Assembly: GCA_003527965.1 (NCBI GenBank)
Contig: DPVY01000150.1
Location: 1-6,037, forward strand
Direction: 5' to 3'
Length of the DNA: 6,037 nucleotides
Source of the DNA: Fidelibacterota bacterium
Lineage (GTDB): Bacteria; Fidelibacterota; UBA2242
Shown here: in pieces, positions 1 to 6,037 of the stretch
Numbering within the stretch: the first letter of the stretch is position 1
Layout: the number at the start of each line of letters is the position of its first letter
Notes under the pieces: model-generated
Seen by the model: only the letters and a program-made list of their open reading frames with translations
Told to the model about the DNA's origin: nothing
Databases searched by the model: none
Made by a program: the position numbers and the translations under genes

Positions 1-1188
1 TCGGGAGAAGAAGAATCTCCGACGAGAGTCCAAAAGAGATTCTTTCCCATCAGGGACTCCTATCGGAGCACTCGTACCTCGTTCAGAATACCAGTATTTT
101 ATACTTTTTACGAAACTACTAATATTAATTTTGGCAATATCTTTAAATATCTATTTCTACTCCTTTTATGTTCTATCTTTACTATAAATAGCTATTCCGC
201 AGCTGCAACCGGAGCCGAAAAAAACAAATCACCTGAAGCCAATAATGTCAATTACACTTTTGAACAATTAAAGGACAATAATCTTAAAATCGGGCTTGCC
301 CTTAGCGGGGGCGCCGCAAAGGGGCTGGCTCATATCGGCGTTATCAAAGCGCTTGAAGAAGCCGGAATACAGGTTGATTTTATTTCGGGAAGCAGTATGG
401 GCGCTCTTATAGGGGCTGCTTATGCGTCCGGCATCCCAATTGACACGCTTGAAAAAATCGCTGTTGATACTGACTGGAAAACCGCCGCGAAATTGTTTGT
501 TCCCGGATTCTCCACATCCGGCTTAATAAACGGAAAAAAAGTTAAAGAATTTTTATATACATTTTATGGCGATAAAAAGATTGAGGATTTACCGATCCCC
601 TTTGCGGCAACGGCGACAGATATTTCTACCGGTAAATTATTCGTCATCAACAAGGGCAACCTTCTTGAAGCAGTCAGGGCGAGTATTTCAATTCCTGTTG
701 TTTTTACTCCTGTAAAATATCAAGATATTTTTTTAGTTGACGGCGGACTGGTGAATCCTGTCCCGATAGATGTTGTCCGCGAAATGGGTGCCGATTATGT
801 CATTGCGGTTCATGTAATTCATGCCGGGTTGCCTTCGCAAGAGAAGGAATATATTAAAATTGACAATTTAAATAATGAAAAGAAAAAACTGGCAACATTA
901 GAAAATATCAGCCGCCAAATTGCGGAATATCTTAACAAAACCGAAGACGAAACAGATGATACAATACCTGATGAAAAAAACGAACCGCCGAAAATTACTC
1001 AAATTTCACAAAATACCATCCGGATAGCCCAGGATGTCATCGCAAACCTTCAGATTGAACTTTACAAACCCGATTTAGTTATCGAGCCGGACACTAGATG
1101 TATAAATTTATATGAATTTTATCGCGGGAAAGACGCTATTGAAATCGGATATAAAGAGACAATGAAAGTTTTAGGTTCTTTAAAATAA
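1..1188 (+). CDS. Patatin-like phospholipase (RssA/NTE-type), exported; 5' end unresolved, frame open to left edge
   Basis: This is a predicted serine lipid acyl hydrolase with the Ser-Asp dyad of the patatin family. Visible motifs are the glycine-rich oxyanion-hole loop SGGAAKG (nt 304-324), the nucleophile elbow G-S-S-M-G (nt 388-402, catalytic Ser at 394-396) and the D-G-G motif (nt 739-747, catalytic Asp at 739-741). A hydrophobic stretch at about nt 142-183 (FKYLFLLLLCSIF) followed by SYSAAA looks like a signal peptide, so the enzyme probably acts in the periplasm or at the outer membrane. The first in-frame ATG, at 397, lies inside the nucleophile elbow and would remove the catalytic Ser, so it cannot be the true start. 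No in-frame ATG, GTG or TTG occurs between 1 and 396; the start is left of the window or is a rare codon such as ATT at 124. There is no POTRA or barrel domain of the PlpD type; the C-terminal part (nt 900-1188) carries an acidic, hydrophilic stretch. The gene lies 28 bases before the LolA-like gene with no terminator between. Family assignment is secure; substrate is unknown. Confidence 0.88.
   Translation, partial: SGEEESPTRVQKRFFPIRDSYRSTRTSFRIPVFYTFYETTNINFGNIFKYLFLLLLCSIFTINSYSAAATGAEKNKSPEANNVNYTFEQLKDNNLKIGLALSGGAAKGLAHIGVIKALEEAGIQVDFISGSSMGALIGAAYASGIPIDTLEKIAVDTDWKTAAKLFVPGFSTSGLINGKKVKEFLYTFYGDKKIEDLPIPFAATATDISTGKLFVINKGNLLEAVRASISIPVVFTPVKYQDIFLVDGGLVNPVPIDVVREMGADYVIAVHVIHAGLPSQEKEYIKIDNLNNEKKKLATLENISRQIAEYLNKTEDETDDTIPDEKNEPPKITQISQNTIRIAQDVIANLQIELYKPDLVIEPDTRCINLYEFYRGKDAIEIGYKETMKVLGSLK
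17..68. repeat. Nested inverted repeat (hairpin-forming element) in GC-richer segment
   Basis: Three nested complementary pairs are visible. CTCCGA (17-22) pairs with TCGGAG (63-68), GAGTCC (26-31) pairs with GGACTC (54-59), and AAAGA (33-37) pairs with TCTTT (41-45). Together they form an interrupted hairpin about 52 bases long. The segment is richer in G+C than the AT-rich coding sequence after it. It could be an intergenic repeat unit or a structured leader ahead of the patatin gene. It is not a classic terminator, because no T-run follows the stem. Its position overlaps the open frame of the patatin gene, so it may be untranslated. That it belongs to a dispersed family is inference. Confidence 0.5.
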
Positions 1189-1202
1189 TAAAAATAAAAA
1201 AC

Positions 1203-1207
1203 GGAGG
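1203..1207 (+). promoter_or_regulatory. Ribosome binding site of the LolA-like gene
   Basis: GGAGG ends nine bases before the ATG at 1217. It is a near-perfect Shine-Dalgarno match in an otherwise A-rich 28-base spacer, and it fixes the start. With no terminator hairpin in the spacer, translation here probably occurs on a message shared with the patatin gene. Confidence 0.8.
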
Positions 1208-1216
1208 AAATATTTT

Positions 1217-1969
1217 ATGAAACAAATTTCAGTTTTGATGCTGGTTGCAATTATGGCTATTAACTTGTGTACAACAGGATATGCACAGCTAAATGATGCT
1301 CAGGAAATACTTACAAAAGTAGATGAAGTTTCCTGCGCACCTGAAGACCAATACATGAAATCCACAATGATTCTAATGGATAAAAGTAGTAATCAAAATG
1401 AACGCAAAATGGTTATTTACCAAAAAGGCGGCGATAAAAGACTGGTAAGGTTCTTATCACCCGCTGATCAGAAAGGTATAAGTTTTCTAAGTTTACCAAA
1501 TGATCTTATGTATCTCTACTTGCCCGCATTTCGGAAAGTGCGGTTAATTGCCAGCCACGTAAAAAATCAAAATTTTGCGGGAACGGATTTTAGCTACGAT
1601 GATATGAGTTCTTTCAGTTTTGCCAAAGACTACAATTCCCAACTGATTGAATCGTCCGATAAGCTCTATTCTCTTAAACTCACCCCCAAACCTGAATTGG
1701 AAAAAGATTACAGTCAATTGAAAATGTGGGTAAACAAGGATTCTTTCGTGCCGTCTAAAATTGAGTACTACGATAAAAACGGTAATCTGTGGAAGACGCT
1801 TACTTTAGATAAGATCGAAAGAATAGGAAAGTATCAGATTGCAAAGCAAATGGAGATGAAAGACCTTAAAATATCACACAGCACAAAGATGATTGTCAAC
1901 GAAATCGAACTTGATTCCGGATTATCCGACGATATTTTTACAAAACGTAATTTGAAAAGAATCAGATAA
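1217..1969 (+). CDS. LolA-like periplasmic protein (outer membrane lipoprotein-sorting protein family)
   Basis: This 250-residue exported protein resembles the LolA-like family usually annotated as outer membrane lipoprotein-sorting protein, which often sits next to MMPL/RND transporters. Residues 1-24 form a signal peptide (positive start, hydrophobic core, cleavage after GYA, mature protein from QLND). C18 is not in a lipobox, so a soluble periplasmic protein is expected. Family-like landmarks are VRFLSPADQKG (77-87), YLYLPAFRKVR (99-109) and NFAGTDFSYDDM (119-130). Later come WVNKDSFVPSKIEYYDKNGN (171-190) and the ending DDIFTKRNLKR (238-248). Members are expected to have the half-barrel fold of LolA and LolB with a hydrophobic cavity for acyl chains. 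It is probably not the housekeeping LolA: the surrounding genes point to a dedicated carrier handing a lipid or lipoprotein between the inner-membrane transporter and the outer-membrane barrel (inference). The next gene starts 16 bases after its stop. Confidence 0.87.
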   Translation: MKQISVLMLVAIMAINLCTTGYAQLNDAQEILTKVDEVSCAPEDQYMKSTMILMDKSSNQNERKMVIYQKGGDKRLVRFLSPADQKGISFLSLPNDLMYLYLPAFRKVRLIASHVKNQNFAGTDFSYDDMSSFSFAKDYNSQLIESSDKLYSLKLTPKPELEKDYSQLKMWVNKDSFVPSKIEYYDKNGNLWKTLTLDKIERIGKYQIAKQMEMKDLKISHSTKMIVNEIELDSGLSDDIFTKRNLKRIR

Positions 1970-1970
1970 A

Positions 1971-1976
1971 AAGGAG
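1971..1976 (+). promoter_or_regulatory. Ribosome binding site supporting a GTG start
   Basis: AAGGAG lies just after the stop of the LolA-like gene and nine bases before the GTG at 1986. This spacing supports GTG as the initiator of the barrel gene. The short gap suggests translational coupling with the preceding gene. Confidence 0.75.
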
Positions 1977-1985
1977 AGATAAAAA

Positions 1986-3353
1986 GTGAATAGTAAAAGA
2001 TTTTTTCTCACTATTGCAGGACTTTTTATAGTTGGCGGTTGGCTATATGCAGATAATGGTGTAAGTATCACCGGATATATTCAAACGGACAACCGCATAC
2101 AGACAAAGTCAAATAAATTTACCTGGAATGAAAATCGCTTAAATCTACGATTGGAAGGAGCGCCATCTGATAAATATCATTATTTCAGCGAAATTCGACT
2201 TCGTGGATTTGGTTTTCCCGTGACGAGTTGGTTCTCGGACTTACAGATGCAGGAGAAAAATAAAGTATACCCGTGGGGGCTGGAATTCCGCGAGGCTTAT
2301 GTGGACTTATACGGATTTGGGCTAAAAAATCTTGATGTGCGCATCGGACGCCAGGTGATCGCCTGGGGAACGGCGGATGCGCTAAATCCTACCAGCAATA
2401 TTTCACCGGATGACCTGGAGGATATTTTCAATTTTGGAGAAAAACTCGGCACAAATGCGGTAAACGCCAGCTACTACATCGGAGATAACCTGACTATTAA
2501 CGGAGTATATGTACCAGTTTTTACACCCGCGACTCTTCCATTCGGAGATTTTGCAAATGCCTTCTCCGCACCTATGGATTTGCCGCCGGGAATGCCTGTA
2601 AGAACATTATCTGATACAGTCATATTACCGGAGCGAAAACCTTCCGAATCATCCCAAATCGGATTGAAAGCATCCACGAACTTATTGGGTTATGATCTGT
2701 CATTGAGTTATTTCAAAGGGCGCGATGATCTGCCGATTTTGTCAAAAGCAACAATAACTCCGGTTGATCTGATCGGCACGGTCGATATTGCTACAGATAT
2801 CATCTATCCAGAAATGCAAGTAGTTGGAGCAGATTTCGCCGGCAGTATCGGCTCAGTTGGCATTTGGAGCGAAAGCGCTGCTGTTTATATGCCTGAAGAG
2901 CTTGCAATGACAACTATAGCACCATCACCCACTACAGGGCAGATGGAAACGACTCAAACGGCAGCCTTAGACGACGAACCGTATTTCAAATTCGTTTTGG
3001 GCGGCGATTATACTTTCAAAAACGGATTATATTTCAATGGACAATATCTCCACGGTTTCCTGCATGAGCGGGGTAAAGATGAATTGAATGACTACTTTAC
3101 ATTCCGGCTGGAGAAAACTTTCCTGAATGATAAATTTAAATTAGTTCCTATTGGCGGAGCCGTTGCCATTAACGATTGGGACGATTTGAAGAATAATTAC
3201 GGCTTAGTTTACGCACCGGAGCTATCTTACTTCCCGTCAGATAATGTTGAATTAAATATCGGCTCCTTTATCATTGACGGAAAAGGCTCAAACATGTTCA
3301 GAATGATCAAAGGATTAGATGAGATCGTATTTCGATTGAAAGTAAGTTTTTGA
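1986..3353 (+). CDS. Outer-membrane beta-barrel protein, DUF1302-like
   Basis: This 455-residue protein starts at GTG, chosen because of the well-spaced AAGGAG and the signal peptide directly after it (residues 1-22, hydrophobic core 6-20, cleavage after LYA). The mature part alternates short amphipathic strands rich in aromatic residues with polar loops, and ends in KVSF with the terminal Phe expected of outer-membrane barrels for BAM recognition. Residues 121-136 (GRQVIAWGTADALNPT) resemble the conserved GRQ..WG..D..NP signature of the DUF1302 barrel family, which is often encoded near RND/MMPL transporters. Residues around 305-335 form a Thr/Ala/Pro-rich, strand-poor segment that is probably a surface loop. 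It likely serves as the outer-membrane end of the route built by the neighbouring LolA-like protein and transporter (inference). Barrel class is well supported; membership in DUF1302 itself is moderate, and the substrate is unknown. Confidence 0.82.
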   Translation: MNSKRFFLTIAGLFIVGGWLYADNGVSITGYIQTDNRIQTKSNKFTWNENRLNLRLEGAPSDKYHYFSEIRLRGFGFPVTSWFSDLQMQEKNKVYPWGLEFREAYVDLYGFGLKNLDVRIGRQVIAWGTADALNPTSNISPDDLEDIFNFGEKLGTNAVNASYYIGDNLTINGVYVPVFTPATLPFGDFANAFSAPMDLPPGMPVRTLSDTVILPERKPSESSQIGLKASTNLLGYDLSLSYFKGRDDLPILSKATITPVDLIGTVDIATDIIYPEMQVVGADFAGSIGSVGIWSESAAVYMPEELAMTTIAPSPTTGQMETTQTAALDDEPYFKFVLGGDYTFKNGLYFNGQYLHGFLHERGKDELNDYFTFRLEKTFLNDKFKLVPIGGAVAINDWDDLKNNYGLVYAPELSYFPSDNVELNIGSFIIDGKGSNMFRMIKGLDEIVFRLKVSF

Positions 3354-3366
3354 CCTAAATTATTCA

Positions 3367-3440
3367 TCCCGACACGTCGGGACTTCAGACTTTTTATCTC
3401 AAAGAGATCCTCCTGAGGAGTCCTGCGTGACCTTCGGGAC
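3367..3440. repeat. Intercistronic segment with multiple inverted repeats
   Basis: The 114-base gap between the barrel and transporter genes is GC-richer than its flanks and holds several complementary pairs. TCCCGAC (3367-3373) faces GTCGGGA (3376-3382), ATCTC (3396-3400) faces GAGAT (3404-3408), and CTCCT (3410-3414) faces AGGAG (3416-3420). TCGGGAC occurs twice, at 3377-3383 and 3434-3440, so TCCCGA could pair with either copy, giving competing folds. The T5 run at 3391-3395 is separated from the first stem by eight bases, a poor fit to an intrinsic terminator. It shares short blocks (CAAAGAGAT-like, GGGAC, GAGTCC-type) with the segment at 1-90. It may be an interspersed repeat, an mRNA processing or stability element, or a weak attenuator. 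None of these is proven. Confidence 0.5.
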
Positions 3441-3456
3441 GAAACCATCAATTATA

Positions 3457-3460
3457 AGGA
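3457..3460 (+). promoter_or_regulatory. Ribosome binding site of the MMPL transporter gene
   Basis: AGGA within ATAAGGATAAG lies seven bases before the ATG at 3468. It is a moderate Shine-Dalgarno match, weaker than those of the two preceding genes. It supports this ATG, which is followed immediately by a basic residue cluster and the first membrane segment. Confidence 0.65.
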
Positions 3461-3467
3461 TAAGAAA

Positions 3468-6037
3468 ATGAGAAAATTCGCGGAATGGGTTATTAAATAT
3501 CGTGTTGGAATTATAGTTGGAACAGTCATCATAACGGCATTTATGGCGTTTCAATTGAAAAATCTGGAGATCAACAGTGATGTTCTGAAATATTTACCGC
3601 AAAGCGCCCCTCACGTAATTCTGTTTAATGAAGTTGGCGACAAATTTGGTGGAAATTCACTGGCAATGGTTGCCCTGGAAGCTGATGATGTTTTCAGTTT
3701 TAATACAATAAACAGGATAAATATAATCACCCAAAAGTTTAAGGAAATGCCGGAAATATCTTATGTGACAAGTCTGACAGACGTTGTTGATATAAAGAAA
3801 ATCGAGGGGGGATTGGAAGTCGGGAAACCGATTGATAATTATGATACTCTGGCTGATAAAGATGAGCTGGCAAGGATAAAAGAATATGTATTGTCCAAAG
3901 AGATGTACCGGGGAAATGTTGTTTCTGAAGACGGAACGATAGCAGTAATAGTGGCACGCCTGAAAGAAGATGTCGATAAAGTTGCTGTCGGACGAGAAAT
4001 GAAAGAATTTGCATTAAGCACCGAAGGCAGTGAGAAACTTTATTTTGCAGGTATTCCCTTCCAGATGATCTTTCTGACCGATATTATAAATTCTGATATT
4101 TTTAAATTAATTCCTATAGTACTTATTTTACTTGTTATCACGTTGGCAGTAAGTTTTCGTACAAAACGGGGCGTAATATTACCATTGGCTACGGTAATGG
4201 TCAGCACAACCTGGGCGTTGGGTTTAATGTCTTTATCGGGTATTAAACTTACCCTCGCTTCGGATGGTATGCCGATATTGTTAATGGCTATCGGCAGCGC
4301 TTACGGAATTCATTTAGTAAATAAGTATATGGAAGATATCCGAAAAGGCGATAGTAAAATTGAAAGCATTAAAGACACAATCAGCGAAGTCGGAACTCCC
4401 ATCTTTTTAGCAGGCTTGACAACGTCTATTGGATTTCTGGCATTTTTAACTTCCAATTTAACTGTAATCAAAGAATTTGGGATTTTCACGGCAATCGGTG
4501 TTCTATTTGCTTTTATTGTTTCCATTACCTTTCTACCAGCTTTGTTATCAATTATGCCACCGCCCAAACAAACTGATAAGCTAAATAATTCCAAAAGTGT
4601 TTCGTCAAATCGTTTTATGAAAGGACTAAGTGGATTAATTTTAAAAAGAAAAGTTATAATCGTACTTACCGGATTTATTGTCTGTGTCATTGGTGTTATT
4701 TCTCTTTTTCACATTAACAGAGAAGTAAATATGGTAGATTACTTCAAAAAAGATAGCGAGATCCGTCAAGCAGAAGATATGATGGAAACAAAACTGGGTG
4801 GTTCTATTCCTATTCAGATTTTAGTTAAAGGTGATTTAAAAGAGCCAACTGTCTTAAAAGAAATAGTGAAATTTGAGAAATATCTAAATAGTTTAGATGA
4901 TGTTCATAGTCCCCAGTCCATTGCAGATTTAATCTGCGAAATGAATTATGTAATGAATGACCGTTATTGCATTCCGGATACTCGCGAAGAGGTGGCAAAC
5001 CTCTGGTTCTTTTTTGAGGGCAATGAAATCCTGCCGCAGCTAATCAATTCACAAAACAATGAAGGGCTGATACAGGCAAAGCTGGGAACGGTTGAAACAA
5101 AGCGAGGTAGAGATCTAATTGATAGTATTGATAAATACATCTCTGAACATATTGATCCACAAAAGGTAAGCGTAAATTTTACAGAGACAGAATTCACTGA
5201 ATCAAAGGAGTTAAACCAATATATAGTAAAGGATATTCTGGATAACATTTCTTTTGATGCGATACATTATGGTCTTGAAATAAAAGATACTAATGCTCTA
5301 AATAAAATTTTACAAAAATATATTTATCAAGATGCTCCAATAAACCGGGTAGATTTAATCAATAATCTCTCCAAAAAATTAGCCGATTATTTTAACGATG
5401 AAGAAAGCGATTTAATGATTGAATCGGCAGCTATCAGAAAAAAAGCAATTAAATCAATCACCGATTACGTAAAGCAAAATCAAGGTTTTACTGATAATGA
5501 TATTGTATCTCAATTAGAAAAAGTAATTCCTGTTTCATATTACGAGGAAGACCCTGAGATGCTGGATTATGCGGCAATGTCAATTGCAGCTATCATCGAA
5601 AATGAAACAGAGTGGAATAAAGTAAATAGTGTATTAACGGAAATAGCGCCATTAATTTCCGAAGATCTGAGCCTACATTCTGATTTTAAGAAAAAATTGA
5701 TTGGCGATATCTGGAAAATCAACGACACTCAAATTGCAATTCCTCTTTCTTTGTATGAGAAATTGAATGATCAACCGGATACACCAATAATTATGGATTT
5801 TCAACAGACGGGACTTCCCATAATTTATAAGGATATTGACAATAATATTGTTTCCAGCCAGACATACAGCCTCATCTTTGCTATTGGCTTAGTGTTGATT
5901 TTGCTGACAATTCAATTCAGATCATTTGTAGGTGGTGTTATTTCCATTTTGCCTATTATTCTTACTGTCCTTTTCAATTTTTCGATAATGTGGATTTTCA
6001 AAATTCCACTCGATGCCGCAACGGTAATGATCGGCAG
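3468..6037 (+). CDS. MMPL family (RND superfamily, HAE3-like) transporter, 3' truncated by window edge
   Basis: The frame is open for 856 full codons and runs off the right edge. It encodes an inner-membrane proton-driven transporter of the RND superfamily, of the type proposed to move lipids and other hydrophobic molecules. Layout: TM1 about residues 8-27; first periplasmic domain 28-205; TM2 about 210-230 followed by FRTKRG; TM3 to TM6 about 233-365, with TM4 carrying MPILLMAIGSAYGIH (268-282); a cytoplasmic linker to 390; TM7 about 396-417; second periplasmic domain about 418-797; TM8 about 800-820 with the family-like QFRSF after it; TM9 about 823-843; then the beginning of TM10 (DAATVMIGS). 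The repeated half-protein plan is typical. The second periplasmic domain is about twice the first, with a helical, acidic, AT-rich extra segment near residues 575-775. A278 lies where many MMPL proteins carry the Asp of a D-Y pair. It follows the barrel gene after a structured 114-base spacer and probably works with it and the LolA-like protein. Family call is firm; substrate and direction are unknown. Confidence 0.9.
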   Translation, partial: MRKFAEWVIKYRVGIIVGTVIITAFMAFQLKNLEINSDVLKYLPQSAPHVILFNEVGDKFGGNSLAMVALEADDVFSFNTINRINIITQKFKEMPEISYVTSLTDVVDIKKIEGGLEVGKPIDNYDTLADKDELARIKEYVLSKEMYRGNVVSEDGTIAVIVARLKEDVDKVAVGREMKEFALSTEGSEKLYFAGIPFQMIFLTDIINSDIFKLIPIVLILLVITLAVSFRTKRGVILPLATVMVSTTWALGLMSLSGIKLTLASDGMPILLMAIGSAYGIHLVNKYMEDIRKGDSKIESIKDTISEVGTPIFLAGLTTSIGFLAFLTSNLTVIKEFGIFTAIGVLFAFIVSITFLPALLSIMPPPKQTDKLNNSKSVSSNRFMKGLSGLILKRKVIIVLTGFIVCVIGVISLFHINREVNMVDYFKKDSEIRQAEDMMETKLGGSIPIQILVKGDLKEPTVLKEIVKFEKYLNSLDDVHSPQSIADLICEMNYVMNDRYCIPDTREEVANLWFFFEGNEILPQLINSQNNEGLIQAKLGTVETKRGRDLIDSIDKYISEHIDPQKVSVNFTETEFTESKELNQYIVKDILDNISFDAIHYGLEIKDTNALNKILQKYIYQDAPINRVDLINNLSKKLADYFNDEESDLMIESAAIRKKAIKSITDYVKQNQGFTDNDIVSQLEKVIPVSYYEEDPEMLDYAAMSIAAIIENETEWNKVNSVLTEIAPLISEDLSLHSDFKKKLIGDIWKINDTQIAIPLSLYEKLNDQPDTPIIMDFQQTGLPIIYKDIDNNIVSSQTYSLIFAIGLVLILLTIQFRSFVGGVISILPIILTVLFNFSIMWIFKIPLDAATVMIG

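Noticed and set aside
131..136. TTGGCA as a -35 promoter box or TTG start for the patatin gene
   Set aside because: No convincing -10 box follows at the right spacing. The TTG is in a different frame that stops at 185-187, before the patatin motifs.
397..1188. Patatin gene starting at the ATG at 397
   Set aside because: This ATG is the Met of the G-S-S-M-G nucleophile elbow. Starting there deletes the catalytic Ser, the oxyanion loop and the signal peptide, all of which are in frame upstream.
1265..1273. Lipobox in the LolA-like protein at C18
   Set aside because: The residues before the Cys are I-N-L, and a small residue is needed at -1. A normal signal peptidase I site after GYA fits better.
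2474..2677. Minus-strand open frame of 67 codons
   Set aside because: It is antisense to the middle of the barrel gene, with no family resemblance.
3367..3395. Intrinsic terminator after the barrel gene
   Set aside because: The 7-base stem has a loop of only two bases and the T5 run begins eight bases after the stem, so the usual stem-then-T-run arrangement is missing.
3227..3451. Minus-strand open frame covering the barrel gene end and the spacer
   Set aside because: It is antisense to the conserved barrel C-terminus and crosses the inverted-repeat spacer. The product is low in recognisable features and I see no convincing ribosome site.
3739..4021. Two overlapping minus-strand open frames
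   Set aside because: Both are antisense to the first periplasmic domain of the transporter and overlap each other in different frames, as expected for chance shadows.
4310..4690. Minus-strand open frame of 126 codons
   Set aside because: It lies wholly inside the transporter gene, whose translation gives clear membrane segments and family motifs. The antisense translation shows no recognisable domain.
4964..5248. Minus-strand open frame of 94 codons
   Set aside because: It is antisense to the second periplasmic domain of the transporter; the Ser/Phe-rich product is typical of reversed AT-rich coding sequence.

Overview
The window holds four genes on the + strand, most likely one operon, from a Gram-negative bacterium. 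The envelope parts imply two membranes: three of the four proteins have export signals and one is an outer-membrane beta-barrel. The DNA is fairly AT-rich (about 38% G+C in a hand-counted coding stretch) and good Shine-Dalgarno sites precede three of the genes. The protein styles and the GC-richer hairpin repeats between AT-rich genes would fit an uncultured FCB-type lineage (Marinimicrobia/Calditrichota/Ignavibacteria-like). That placement is a low-confidence impression, not something the sequence proves.

Layout: 1-90 is a GC-richer segment able to fold into a nested hairpin. The reading frame through it is open to the left edge and continues into an exported patatin-like phospholipase ending at 1188. 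A 28-base gap with a strong ribosome binding site leads to a periplasmic LolA-like lipid carrier protein (1217-1969). Sixteen bases later a GTG-started outer-membrane beta-barrel protein follows (1986-3353). A 114-base spacer with several inverted repeats (3354-3467) then precedes an MMPL/RND-superfamily inner-membrane transporter (3468 to beyond the right edge, at least 856 codons).

Working together (inference): the transporter, the LolA-like carrier and the barrel supply an inner-membrane pump, a periplasmic carrier and an outer-membrane component, which together would form a route for a lipid or other hydrophobic molecule across the envelope. The patatin-like enzyme could make, trim or release that lipid. 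The substrate and direction cannot be read from the sequence.

The oddest points are the roughly 200-residue extra segment in the second periplasmic domain of the transporter, the lack of any ATG, GTG or TTG start for the patatin gene upstream of its catalytic motifs within the window, and two structured GC-richer spacers that may belong to a dispersed repeat family. No RNA genes, insertion sequences, CRISPR arrays or minus-strand genes were found.
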